Shown one piece after another: positions 1-7,333 of a stretch of 64,000 bases of DNA. A program made the translations under genes and the position numbers. Under the pieces are notes generated by a model that made no database searches, was not told the DNA's origin, and saw only the letters and a list, made by a program, of their open reading frames with translations. Position 1 is the first letter of the stretch. Each line of letters starts with the position of its first letter. The stretch is from Streptomyces catenulae (GTDB lineage: Bacteria > Actinomycetota > Actinomycetes > Streptomycetales > Streptomycetaceae), in NCBI RefSeq assembly GCF_000718015.1, contig NZ_JODY01000032.1, positions 8,087 to 72,086 of the forward strand, given 5' to 3'.

Positions 1-631
1 AGCGGCGGGCCGATTCCTCCTCCTGGGCCACCCGGCGCAGCGCGAGCAGTACCGGCTCCCGGAGGATCGCGGCGGATACGGCGGTCTCCGCCCGCTCCGC
101 GTCGTCCGGCAGCTTCTCCAGGGCGTCGAAGTCATGACCGGCCACGGACGCCATCTGCCGTGCGTACGGCAGGAGTTCCGCCACGGTGACCGGGTAGCCC
201 AGCTCCAGCAGGCGGGCCAGGGGTGCCACCAGGGAGCGGTAGGCGGGGGAGAGGGCGCCGTTGGTGCGGGCGAAGTCCCAGCCCAGCTCCGTCAGCAGTT
301 CCTCCACCAGCTTTCCGGCCGCCTGTGTCGCCGGGGCGTCGGGATCCGCCTCCGGGCCGCGGGGGAGCGCCCACAGGGCGGCGCCCAGCCGGTTGGTGCG
401 GCCCAGGCTCTCGTCGTCGACCGCCGCCAGCACCTCGCGGACCGTCGCCACCGGCACCTTGCCGACCTGGATCAGCGCACGGATCAGACGGAGCCGCCGC
501 AGGTGGGAGGCGTCGTACTCGGAGCGTGTCGCGGTGATCCGGCGGCCCTGCGGCAGGAGTTGTTCGCGCAGGTAGTACTTGATCGTGGCGGTGGATACCC
601 CGCTGTGCTCGCTGAGTTCGGAGAGTCGCAT
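1..631 (-). CDS. MerR-family transcriptional regulator, C-terminus cut by window edge
   Basis: Reads from an ATG at 631 to the window edge without a stop, so at least 210 residues are seen and the C-terminus is missing. The first ~70 residues form a MerR-type winged helix-turn-helix (begins MRLSELSEHSGVSTATIKYY). The remaining helical effector region is not one I recognise, so no ligand is proposed. GGAAGGA lies 9 bases before the ATG. The gene diverges from the DUF4188 gene at 704 across a 72-base gap packed with repeated half-sites, which suggests self-regulation and control of that neighbour (inference). Confidence 0.88.
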   Translation of the reverse strand, partial: MRLSELSEHSGVSTATIKYYLREQLLPQGRRITATRSEYDASHLRRLRLIRALIQVGKVPVATVREVLAAVDDESLGRTNRLGAALWALPRGPEADPDAPATQAAGKLVEELLTELGWDFARTNGALSPAYRSLVAPLARLLELGYPVTVAELLPYARQMASVAGHDFDALEKLPDDAERAETAVSAAILREPVLLALRRVAQEEESARR

Positions 632-651
632 CCCTTGTGGTCCTTCCTGGG

Positions 652-691
652 CAGTGGCACTATCCAATCATTGGACAGTGGCGCTATCCAA
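652..691. promoter_or_regulatory. Repeated and palindromic operator between the MerR and DUF4188 genes
   Basis: A 16-base sequence, CAGTGGCRCTATCCAA, occurs at 652-667 and again at 676-691 with one difference, 24 bases apart. The DNA between also makes two overlapping palindromes: TATCCAAT-C-ATTGGACA (661-677) and TTGGACAG-TGGCG-CTATCCAA (671-691). MerR-family proteins bind dyads lying between -35 and -10 elements, and the adjacent divergent MerR gene is the obvious binder (inference). Confidence 0.65.
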
Positions 692-703
692 CTAGGGGAG
701 AGC

Positions 704-1183
704 ATGGGCGGCGACATTCATCCGGGCCGGTTCACGGCCGACGCCGACGGGGACGTGGTGATCTTTCTCATCGGTCTGCGGATCCACCACTTCTGGGCGG
801 TCCACCGCTGGCTGCCGGTGTTCCTCGCGATGCCGAGGATGCTGAAGGAGCTGGGCCGCGACCCCGCGGCCGGACTGCTCCACCACCGGCTGGTGGCCGG
901 GTCGTTCCGGGCGTTCGAGGTAGTGCAGTACTGGGACTCCAAGGAGAAACTGCTGGCGTACGCGGTGGCGCCGGACCGGGCGCACCGTCCGGCGTGGGCG
1001 GAGTTCAACCGCCGGGCGCGCAAGGGCGAGGGGCACGTCGGCATCTGGCACGAGACCTATGTGGTGCCGGCCGGGAGCTACGAGACGATCTACGGGGACA
1101 TGCCGGTGCACGGTCTGGGCGCGGCGTACGGCGTGCGGTCGCTCCGCGACGGGGTGCAGGCCCCCGAGCGGCTGGGCGTCTGA
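704..1183 (+). CDS. DUF4188 / monooxygenase-like family protein
   Basis: 159 residues from an ATG preceded by AGGGGAG at 694-700. The sequence (MGGDIHPGRFTADADGDVV near the start, then IFLIGLRIHHFWAVHRW, and QYWDSKEKLLAYA in the middle) matches DUF4188, a family often labelled monooxygenase because it resembles the dimeric alpha/beta-barrel fold. Function is not established. The W-rich N-terminal part and the YWDS segment are the conserved parts I can see. It is divergent from a MerR regulator and probably under its control. A longer frame upstream reads antisense through the regulator and is rejected. Confidence 0.8.
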   Translation: MGGDIHPGRFTADADGDVVIFLIGLRIHHFWAVHRWLPVFLAMPRMLKELGRDPAAGLLHHRLVAGSFRAFEVVQYWDSKEKLLAYAVAPDRAHRPAWAEFNRRARKGEGHVGIWHETYVVPAGSYETIYGDMPVHGLGAAYGVRSLRDGVQAPERLGV

Positions 1184-1277
1184 CCGGCCCCGTCGTGGAC
1201 GACAGGCGGGCCGTGGCCCGGGGCGCCCCGTAGGGGGCGGTTCCCCGGGCCACGGCCCGTAAGGGATGGGAGAACTC

Positions 1278-1994
1278 TCAGCCGGTGCGGCGCAGGCCCT
1301 CGGAGAGGCGGGCGGCGGCGTCGATGACGGCCTGGGCGTGCATCCGGCCCGGGTGGCGGGTCAGCCGCTCGATCGGGCCGGAGACGGAGACGGCGGCGAC
1401 CACGCGGTTCGAGGGGCCGCGGACCGGCGCCGAGACGGAGGCCACACCCGGCTCCCGCTCGCCGATCGACTGGGCCCAGCCGCGGCGGCGGACGCCGGAG
1501 AGCGCGGTGGCGGTGAAGCGGGCGCCCTGCAGACCGCGGTGGAGCCGCTCGGGCTCCTCCCAGGCCATGAGGATCTGCGCCGCGGAACCGGCCTTCATCG
1601 GGAGCGTGGAGCCGACCGGGACGGTGTCCCGCAGTCCGGACAGCCGTTCCGCCGCCGCCACACAGATCCGCATGTCGCCCTGGCGACGGTAGAGCTGGGC
1701 GCTCTCGCCCGTCACGTCGCGCAGATGTGTGAGCACCGGTCCGGCCGTCGCCAGCAGGCGGTCCTCACCGGCCGCGGCGGCCAGTTCGGAGAGCCGGGGG
1801 CCGAGGATGAACCGGCCCTGCATGTCCCTCGCCACCATCCGGTGGTGTTCCAGGGCCACGGCCAGTCGATGGGCCGTGGGCCGTGCGAGCCCGGTCGCCG
1901 CGACCAGCCCGGCGAGGGTGGCCGGACCGGACTCCAGAGCGCTCAATACGAGAGCCGCCTTGTCGAGAACGCCGACGCCGCTAGAGTTGTCCAT
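1278..1994 (-). CDS. ndgR: NdgR/AreB-type IclR-family regulator of amino-acid metabolism
   Basis: 238 residues from the ATG at 1994 (MDNSSGVGVLDKAALVLSAL), the usual NdgR length; a start at 2015 would add seven residues and lie inside the operator. N-terminal IclR winged helix-turn-helix at ~10-70 (LAGLVAATGLARPTAHRL), C-terminal GAF-like effector domain at ~80-235. NdgR in S. coelicolor and AreB in S. clavuligerus are known regulators of leuCD and other amino-acid genes. The gene diverges from leuC, and the shared gap holds a 27-base dyad beginning only 9 bases before this start, so self-regulation is likely. No clear ribosome-binding site is visible. Confidence 0.93.
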   Translation of the reverse strand: MDNSSGVGVLDKAALVLSALESGPATLAGLVAATGLARPTAHRLAVALEHHRMVARDMQGRFILGPRLSELAAAAGEDRLLATAGPVLTHLRDVTGESAQLYRRQGDMRICVAAAERLSGLRDTVPVGSTLPMKAGSAAQILMAWEEPERLHRGLQGARFTATALSGVRRRGWAQSIGEREPGVASVSAPVRGPSNRVVAAVSVSGPIERLTRHPGRMHAQAVIDAAARLSEGLRRTG

Positions 1995-2002
1995 GCAACG
2001 AT

Positions 2003-2031
2003 ACTTGCGTCTCACAGTGTGAAACGCAAGT
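2003..2031. promoter_or_regulatory. Dyad operator between ndgR and leuC, probable NdgR site
   Basis: The core at 2004-2030 reads CTTGCGTYTCACA-S-TGTGARACGCAAG: both arms match except two internal positions that differ, and one more A-T pair extends it to 2003-2031. It lies in the only gap between ndgR and leuC, just ahead of the ndgR start. Binding of NdgR/AreB to the leuCD promoter is established in other streptomycetes; that this dyad is the site here is inferred from position and symmetry. Confidence 0.8.
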
Positions 2032-2167
2032 TCAATTTTCCGTGGAAGTCGTCACTCTGTAGCCACGGCCCTCGACCAGGGCCCGGTGCGGGGCCCGGCA
2101 CGGGGATGCGGGGACCGTGCGCACAGTACGAGTTGGGCCGGCGAAGCGGCCGGCCGGAGGGAAAGCG

Positions 2168-3598
2168 ATGGGACGGACACTCGCGGAGAAGGTCTGGGAC
2201 GACCATGTCGTCCGGCGCGCGGAAGGCGAGCCCGACCTCCTCTTCATCGATCTCCACCTGCTGCACGAGGTCACCAGCCCGCAGGCGTTCGACGGCCTCC
2301 GCAAGGCCGGACGGCAGGTGCGCCGTACGGACCTGACCATCGCCACCGAGGACCACAACACCCCCACCCTCGACATCGACAAGCCGATCGCCGACCCGGT
2401 CTCGCGCGCCCAGCTGGAGACGCTGCGCAAGAACTGCGCGGAGTTCGGCGTGCGGCTGCACCCGCTGGGCGATGTCGAGCAGGGCGTTGTCCACGTGGTG
2501 GGACCGCAGTTGGGACTGACCCAGCCCGGCACCACCGTGGTCTGCGGTGACAGTCACACCTCCACGCACGGTGCGTTCGGCGCGCTGGCGTTCGGCATCG
2601 GCACCAGCCAGGTCGAGCACGTCCTCGCCACCCAGACGCTGCCGCTGGCCCCCTTCAAGACCATGGCGATCACCGTCGAGGGCGAGCTGCCCGAGGGTGT
2701 CACCGCCAAGGACCTGATCCTGGCGATCATCGCCCGGATCGGCACCGGCGGCGGTCAGGGCTACGTCCTGGAGTACCGCGGCTCCGCCGTCGAGAAGCTG
2801 TCGATGGAAGCCCGGATGACCGTCTGCAACATGTCGATCGAGGCGGGCGCCCGGGCCGGGATGATCGCCCCGGACGAGACCACCTTCGCCTACCTGCGCG
2901 GACGGGCCCACGCCCCCGAGGGCGCCGACTGGGACGACGCCGTCGCCTACTGGCGCACGCTGCGCACCGACGACGACGCGGTCTTCGACGCGGAGGTCGT
3001 CATCGACGCCGCCGAGCTGGCGCCGTTCGTCACCTGGGGCACCAACCCGGGCCAGGGTGCGCCGCTCTCCGCGCAGGTCCCCGACCCCGCTTCGTACGAG
3101 GACGCCTCGGAGCGGTTCGCCGCCGAAAAGGCCCTGGAATACATGGGGTTGACGGCTGGTCAGCCGCTGCGCGAGATCGGTGTGGACACCGTCTTCGTAG
3201 GTTCCTGCACCAACGGCCGGATCGAGGACCTGCGCTCCGCCGCCTCCGTGCTGGAGGGGCGTTCGGTCGCCGACGGCGTGCGGATGCTGGTCGTCCCCGG
3301 CTCGGTGCGGGTCGCCCTCCAGGCGGTGGACGAGGGGCTGGACAAGGTCTTCACCGCGGCGGGGGCCGAATGGCGGCACGCCGGTTGCTCGATGTGCCTG
3401 GGCATGAACCCCGACCAGCTGGCTCCGGGGGAGCGCTCCGCGTCCACCTCCAACCGCAACTTCGAGGGGCGGCAGGGCAAGGGCGGCCGTACCCACCTGG
3501 TCTCGCCGCAGGTCGCCGCCGCCACCGCGGTGCTCGGCCATCTGGCCTCGCCCGCCGACCTGTCCGACGTCGCCGTCTCCACGCCCGCGGGGGTCTGA
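2168..3598 (+). CDS. leuC: 3-isopropylmalate dehydratase large subunit
   Basis: 476 residues. With LeuD it isomerises 2-isopropylmalate to 3-isopropylmalate in leucine synthesis, using a [4Fe-4S] cluster in the cytoplasm. The three cluster cysteines are visible: Cys347 in GSCTNG, and Cys407 and Cys410 in [24 protein letters not shown] is the aconitase-family signature. The ATG at 2168 follows GGAGGG at 2156-2161; an upstream in-frame GTG at 2117 would add 17 non-family residues and is not used. leuD follows after 6 bases, so the two form one transcript driven from the ndgR-leuC gap. Confidence 0.98.
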   Translation: MGRTLAEKVWDDHVVRRAEGEPDLLFIDLHLLHEVTSPQAFDGLRKAGRQVRRTDLTIATEDHNTPTLDIDKPIADPVSRAQLETLRKNCAEFGVRLHPLGDVEQGVVHVVGPQLGLTQPGTTVVCGDSHTSTHGAFGALAFGIGTSQVEHVLATQTLPLAPFKTMAITVEGELPEGVTAKDLILAIIARIGTGGGQGYVLEYRGSAVEKLSMEARMTVCNMSIEAGARAGMIAPDETTFAYLRGRAHAPEGADWDDAVAYWRTLRTDDDAVFDAEVVIDAAELAPFVTWGTNPGQGAPLSAQVPDPASYEDASERFAAEKALEYMGLTAGQPLREIGVDTVFVGSCTNGRIEDLRSAASVLEGRSVADGVRMLVVPGSVRVALQAVDEGLDKVFTAAGAEWRHAGCSMCLGMNPDQLAPGERSASTSNRNFEGRQGKGGRTHLVSPQVAAATAVLGHLASPADLSDVAVSTPAGV

Positions 3599-3604
3599 GG
3601 AACC

Positions 3605-4198
3605 ATGGAAGCTTTCACCACCCACACCGGCCGGTCCGTACCGCTGCGCCGCAGCAACGTCGACACCGACCAGATCATCCCGGCCCACTGGCTGAAGAAG
3701 GTCACCCGCGACGGTTTCGAGGACGGGCTCTTCGAGGCGTGGCGCAAGGACCCGCAGTTCGTCCTCAACCAGGAGGCGTACCGGGGCGCCACGGTGCTCG
3801 TCGCGGGCCCCGACTTCGGCACCGGCTCCTCCCGTGAGCACGCCGTCTGGGCGCTCCAGAACTACGGCTTCAAGGCCGTCATCTCCTCGCGGTTCGCGGA
3901 CATCTTCCGCGGCAACTCCCTCAAGAACGGGTTGCTGACGGTGGTCCTGCCGCAGGAGACCGTGGAGCGGCTCCAGGAGCTGGCCGAGGCGGACCCCGCC
4001 GTCGAGGTGACCGTCGACCTGGTCGCGCGCAAGGTGCTCGCCCCGGGCGTGGAGGCCGACTTCGCGCTGGACGAGAATGCGCGATGGCGGCTGCTGGAGG
4101 GGCTGGACGACATCAGCCTCACCCTCCGGGAGGAGTCGGCCATCGCCGGGTACGAGGCGAACAGGCCCTCGTTCAAGCCGCGGACCGTGGTGGCCTGA
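3605..4198 (+). CDS. leuD: 3-isopropylmalate dehydratase small subunit
   Basis: 197 residues, the normal length. It supplies the swivelling aconitase domain that closes on LeuC. The substrate-recognition loop [13 protein letters not shown] lies near residue 20, and [17 protein letters not shown] near residues 68-85 is the conserved family segment. GAGGA overlaps the leuC stop and serves as ribosome-binding site for the ATG at 3605. A perfect 11-base-pair hairpin at 4235-4265 follows and should end the leuCD transcript. Confidence 0.98.
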   Translation: MEAFTTHTGRSVPLRRSNVDTDQIIPAHWLKKVTRDGFEDGLFEAWRKDPQFVLNQEAYRGATVLVAGPDFGTGSSREHAVWALQNYGFKAVISSRFADIFRGNSLKNGLLTVVLPQETVERLQELAEADPAVEVTVDLVARKVLAPGVEADFALDENARWRLLEGLDDISLTLREESAIAGYEANRPSFKPRTVVA

Positions 4199-4234
4199 CC
4201 TCGGGCTTTTGGCTCAAAGACATATTGCGTACGA

Positions 4235-4265
4235 TGCGCCCCCTGTGCAGTTGGCAGGGGGCGCA
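4235..4265 (+). terminator. leuCD terminator hairpin
   Basis: TGCGCCCCCTG (4235-4245) pairs perfectly with CAGGGGGCGCA (4255-4265) around a 9-base loop. There is no T-run, as is common in Streptomyces. It lies 37 bases after the leuD stop. Confidence 0.75.
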
Positions 4266-4321
4266 TCGGCGTGTTGAGGCGCCTGTTGAGGCCCCGTGAA
4301 GCGACAACTCGCCGCAGATGG

Positions 4322-4333
4322 CACAATTAGCGC
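4322..4333 (+). promoter_or_regulatory. -10 element placing transcription start at the next gene's ATG
   Basis: CACAAT at 4322-4327 is followed by six bases and then the ATG at 4334. A start 6-7 bases after the hexamer would coincide with the ATG, giving a leaderless mRNA, and no ribosome-binding motif precedes the gene. GCGACA at 4301-4306 is a weak -35 candidate at short (15-base) spacing. Confidence 0.5.
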
Positions 4334-4579
4334 ATGGAACGCGACGACCAACTCCAGCTCTACGGTTTCGTCGCCGACCAGCTCAAGGACGCACACGCAA
4401 GGGTGCGGACACTGCAAGTCCCGGAGGGCGTACGGATGGCGCTGACCCGGAAGCTGCTCGTCATCACGGCCGCGGCACAACACGATCTTGCGAACGCGGC
4501 AAGGCGTCTGGAGTGGTTCATGGCCGACCTCGACGAAGGTCGTTATCCCGAAGACGTGCACACCGACGGAAGTGCGTGA
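4334..4579 (+). CDS. Conserved small actinobacterial protein (unknown function)
   Basis: 81 residues, acidic, predicted mostly helical, no membrane segment or cysteine. I recognise it as a small protein found beside leuCD and hupS in Streptomyces but know no function. The central part (LTRKLLVITAAAQHDLANAARRLEWF) looks like a long amphipathic helix. There is no Shine-Dalgarno sequence; a CACAAT hexamer 6 bases upstream of the ATG points to a leaderless transcript. hupS follows after 124 bases with its own promoter. Confidence 0.75.
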   Translation: MERDDQLQLYGFVADQLKDAHARVRTLQVPEGVRMALTRKLLVITAAAQHDLANAARRLEWFMADLDEGRYPEDVHTDGSA

Positions 4580-4623
4580 GGTCGAGTGCGTTGCGGCACA
4601 AGGGTGATTAGCCCGTTTCGTGT

Positions 4624-4652
4624 TTGATTTGCGGTATATATCTGCCTAACGT
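4624..4652 (+). promoter_or_regulatory. hupS promoter (TTGATT-17-TAACGT)
   Basis: TTGATT at 4624-4629 and TAACGT at 4647-4652 are separated by 17 bases, in a stretch (4605-4690) far richer in A and T than its surroundings. A start near 4659 would leave a leader of about 45 bases containing the AAGGGGAAG ribosome-binding site of hupS. Confidence 0.6.
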
Positions 4653-4703
4653 GCGAAAAAGCTTGGAATCTATCGTTCCAGCAATGTCTCCGAAGGGGAA
4701 GAC

Positions 4704-5396
4704 GTGAACAAGGCGCAGCTCGTAGAAGCCATTGCCGACAAGCTCGGCGGCCGTCAGAACGCCGCGGACGCGGTGGACGCCGTACTGGACGCAATCGTCC
4801 GTGCAGTTGTCGCCGGCGACCGCGTTTCGGTCACCGGATTCGGTTCGTTCGAGAAGGTCGACCGCCCGGCCCGCTACGCGCGGAACCCGCAGACCGGCGA
4901 GCGCGTGCGGGTCAAGAAGACCTCGGTGCCGCGTTTCCGCGCGGGCCAGGGATTCAAGGACCTGGTGAGCGGTTCCAAGAAGCTCCCCAAGAACGACGTG
5001 GCCGTCAAGAAGGCCCCCAAGGGCAGCCTCTCGGGCGGCGCTTCCACGCGTACGACCGTGAAGAAGGCGGCCGCGAAGAAGGCCACCACCGCCAAGAAGG
5101 CCACGGCGAAGAAGACCACCGCTGCGGCGAAGAAGACCACGGCCGCCGCGAAGAAGACCACCGCCAAGAAGGCGACGCCGGCGAAGAAGACCACGGCCGC
5201 CGCCAAGAAGACCACGGCGGCGAAGAAGACCACCGCGAAGAAGGCCGCCCCGGCGAAGAAGACCGCCACCGCCGCCAAGAAGACCACGGCGAAGAAGACG
5301 GCGCCCGCGAAGAAGACCACCGCGAAGAAGGCTCCCGCGAAGAAGACCACGGCACGCAAGACCGCCGCGAAGAAGACCACCGCCCGCAAGCGGTAA
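4704..5396 (+). CDS. hupS: HupS: HU-type nucleoid protein with long Lys/Ala tail
   Basis: 230 residues from a GTG with AAGGGGAAG just upstream. Residues 1-90 are an HU DNA-bending domain (MNKAQLVEAIADKL at the start, GFGSFEKVDRPARYARNPQTG as the beta-arm region). Residues ~100-230 are a basic low-complexity tail built from AKKTT/AAKKA units, resembling a histone H1 tail; this two-part form is HupS, the spore-nucleoid HU of Streptomyces. The repeats are visible at DNA level (gaagaagaccacc units), so tail length probably varies between strains. A strong hairpin at 5437-5468 ends the unit. Confidence 0.96.
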   Translation: MNKAQLVEAIADKLGGRQNAADAVDAVLDAIVRAVVAGDRVSVTGFGSFEKVDRPARYARNPQTGERVRVKKTSVPRFRAGQGFKDLVSGSKKLPKNDVAVKKAPKGSLSGGASTRTTVKKAAAKKATTAKKATAKKTTAAAKKTTAAAKKTTAKKATPAKKTTAAAKKTTAAKKTTAKKAAPAKKTATAAKKTTAKKTAPAKKTTAKKAPAKKTTARKTAAKKTTARKR

Positions 5397-5436
5397 CGAC
5401 CAGGGGAACAATTCCCTCAGCGGTGACGCTTCGCGC

Positions 5437-5468
5437 CGGGCCGGTCTCCCTCCGGGGAGCCCGGCCCG
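5437..5468 (+). terminator. hupS terminator hairpin
   Basis: CGGGCCGG-T-CTCCC (5437-5450) pairs with GGGAG-C-CCGGCCCG (5455-5468), 13 pairs with one T-C mismatch and a 4-base loop. It lies 40 bases after the hupS stop. Confidence 0.75.
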
Positions 5469-5489
5469 CGGTGCGTGGCGAGGGCGCAT

Positions 5490-6368
5490 TCACCCGGGCC
5501 GACCGGCTCCTTTAGGCTCTGCACCATGCAGGCCACCGCGTACACCTACGACTCGGACACCCGCTCCGGCAGCGTGCTGCTGGACGACGGCACCCCCGTG
5601 CCCTTCGACACCGCCGCCTTCGACGCGGGGGGCCTGCGCCTGCTGCGCCCCGGCCAGCGGGTGCGGATCGAGACCACCGGCGAGGGCGACGCCCGCCGGA
5701 TCACGCTCCTCACGCTCCAGACCCTCTGAGCCGCCCGCGGCACCCGCCGCCGCGGCCACCCGCGCCGTGTGCGCGCCCACCCCGAGCGCCAACGCCTGCC
5801 GCAGATCCGCGCCGGTGTCCACGTCCCGGCGCACCGAATCCGCCCGTACGGCTATCTCCCGCGCCCCCGACGCACGGTGCCGCTCCCGCGAACGGCCGCC
5901 GAATGCCGGTGCCAATTCCGTACCGGAACACGCGGTGAGAAGAGTTGTTCCGATATCCGCCGCGTCGGCGAGAAAAGCCCGCGGAAATTGTGCCGCGCTT
6001 TGCAGTACGGCGTGCAGTTCGGCGGCGCGCAGGGCGGGCAGATCGGCGTTGAGCGCCGCGACCGACGCGCCCGGGCGACGCGCCCGGACGGACGCCGCGC
6101 CGTGGGCCAGCGCCGCGTTGAGACCGCGCCCCGGGGTATCGGGCACAATCCGCGCGCCGAGCGCCGAAAGTGGCCCGGCGGCTGCCGGATCGTCCGTGAC
6201 AACCGCCACATCGACGACATCGTCGCAGGCCAGTGCCGCGCCGACGGTGTCCAGGGCGAAAGCGAGCGCCAGTCGCGGACGGAACTCCTCACCGACCGCC
6301 GGGGAAAGCCTGCTCTTGGCCCGCACCAGCGGCTTCAGCGGCACGACCAGGCTCCAGCCCACATCCAC
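5490..6368 (-). CDS. cofC: 2-phospho-L-lactate guanylyltransferase (F420 synthesis); abnormal C-terminus
   Basis: CofC activates 2-phospholactate (or phosphoenolpyruvate) with GTP for coenzyme F420. VPLKPLVRAKSRLSP near the start is the nucleotide-binding signature; AALNADLPAL (metal-binding Asp) and GTTLL follow. Start chosen: GTG at 6368, five bases after AGGAG; an in-frame ATG at 6383 is possible but has no ribosome-binding motif. The family homology ends near residue 205 (LGVGAHTAR), but no stop follows: the frame runs about 85 more residues, antisense through the whole 5526-5729 gene, to 5490. A frameshift near 5720-5770 is likely, since another frame stops at 5710. Confidence 0.8.
   Translation of the reverse strand: MDVGWSLVVPLKPLVRAKSRLSPAVGEEFRPRLALAFALDTVGAALACDDVVDVAVVTDDPAAAGPLSALGARIVPDTPGRGLNAALAHGAASVRARRPGASVAALNADLPALRAAELHAVLQSAAQFPRAFLADAADIGTTLLTACSGTELAPAFGGRSRERHRASGAREIAVRADSVRRDVDTGADLRQALALGVGAHTARVAAAAGAAGGSEGLEREERDPAGVALAGGLDPHPLAGAQQAQAPRVEGGGVEGHGGAVVQQHAAGAGVRVVGVRGGLHGAEPKGAGRPG
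5513..5518 (+). promoter_or_regulatory. -10 element of an apparently leaderless gene
   Basis: TAGGCT lies 7 bases before the ATG at 5526, so transcription should begin at or beside the start codon. No Shine-Dalgarno sequence is present. Confidence 0.45.
5526..5729 (+). CDS. Small conserved protein with cold-shock/OB-like pattern
   Basis: 67 residues. The pattern of a strand, DDGTPVPFD, then GLRLLRPGQRVRIE and a final strand resembles a degenerate cold-shock (OB-fold) domain, in which LxxGQxVxFE is a hallmark, but the RNA-binding aromatic motifs are missing. Function unknown. A small gene in this place between hupS and the plsC cluster is, to my memory, conserved in Streptomyces, which argues for it over the antisense extension of cofC. 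TAGGCT 7 bases upstream suggests leaderless transcription. Confidence 0.7.
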   Translation: MQATAYTYDSDTRSGSVLLDDGTPVPFDTAAFDAGGLRLLRPGQRVRIETTGEGDARRITLLTLQTL

Positions 6369-6523
6369 TCCGTCTCCTCGCATAGGATTCGATTTTCCCT
6401 GCTGCCGCAGCTCGCCGGGGACCGCGGGGTTACGGTGTTCTCGACATAGCGGGTACCTGGGGCGACACTTGTGCGGCTGCCGGCTCGCAGCAGCTCAGCA
6501 GGTCCCACAAGGAGGGTGTCCAC

Positions 6524-7333
6524 GTGTCCCGCCGCAGAATCGGCTTCTGGTACCGCCTGGCCGCGGTCATCTGCAAACCGCCGCTCTTGGTTCTGTTCAA
6601 GCGGGACTGGCGAGGAATGGAGAACATTCCGGCCGACGGCGGATTTATCACCGCTGTCAACCACAACTCGTATCTCGATCCGCTGTCGTACGCGCACTAT
6701 CAGTACAACACCGGGCGGGTTCCCCGATTCCTCGCCAAGTCCGGGCTCTTTCGCAGCGGCTTTGTCGGCGTGATGATGCGCGGCACCGGTCAGATCCCCG
6801 TGTACCGGGAAACCACCGACGCCGCCAACGCCTTCCGCGCCGCCGTCACCGCCATCGAGAAGGGCGAATGCGTCGCCTTCTATCCCGAGGCGACGCTCAC
6901 CCGCGACCCCGAGATGTGGCCGATGCAGGGCAAGACCGGCGCCGCCCGCGTCGCCCTGCTCACCAAGGCGCCGGTCATCCCCGTCGCGCAGTGGGGCGCC
7001 AACGAGGCGATGCCGCCGTACGCCAAGGAGAAGAAGCTCCGCCTGCTGCCGCGCAAGACGCTGCGGGTGCAGGCGGGCCCGCCGGTCGACCTCAGCGCGT
7101 ACCACGGCAAGGAGCCCACCGCCGAGGTGCTCCGCGAGGTCACCGAGACGATCATGGCGGCGATCACCGCGCAACTGGCGGACGTTCGGGGCGAGACCCC
7201 GCCCGCCGAACCGTTCGACCCGCGGCGGGCACTCGCCCGTGAGCGGCGCGCGGCCCGCGAGGCGGCCCGGGCGGCGGCCGCCACCGAGTCGGCACACAGC
7301 ACCCGGCAGGCACAGGAGGATGAAGGCAAGTGA
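6524..7333 (+). CDS. plsC: 1-acyl-sn-glycerol-3-phosphate acyltransferase family protein
   Basis: 269 residues from a GTG preceded by AAGGAGG (6509-6515). The acyltransferase HX4D catalytic motif is His47-Asp52 in NHNSYLD. The glycerol-3-phosphate binding block appears as FYPEAT, a common actinobacterial variant of FPEGT. It transfers an acyl group to lysophosphatidate or a related lipid at the membrane. The last ~50 residues are a charged Ala/Arg-rich tail. The stop overlaps the gpsA start (GTGA), so PlsC and the enzyme making glycerol-3-phosphate are translationally coupled. Confidence 0.92.
   Translation: MSRRRIGFWYRLAAVICKPPLLVLFKRDWRGMENIPADGGFITAVNHNSYLDPLSYAHYQYNTGRVPRFLAKSGLFRSGFVGVMMRGTGQIPVYRETTDAANAFRAAVTAIEKGECVAFYPEATLTRDPEMWPMQGKTGAARVALLTKAPVIPVAQWGANEAMPPYAKEKKLRLLPRKTLRVQAGPPVDLSAYHGKEPTAEVLREVTETIMAAITAQLADVRGETPPAEPFDPRRALARERRAAREAARAAAATESAHSTRQAQEDEGK

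Noticed and set aside
2117..2167. GTG start for leuC 51 bases upstream
   Set aside because: Adds non-family residues and has no ribosome-binding site; ATG 2168 follows GGAGGG.
4874..5389. Hydrophobic antisense frame in the hupS tail (FFAVVFFAG repeats)
   Set aside because: It is the complement of the Lys/Ala repeat; it looks like membrane helices only because AAG/AAGAAG reads CTT/TTC on the other strand.
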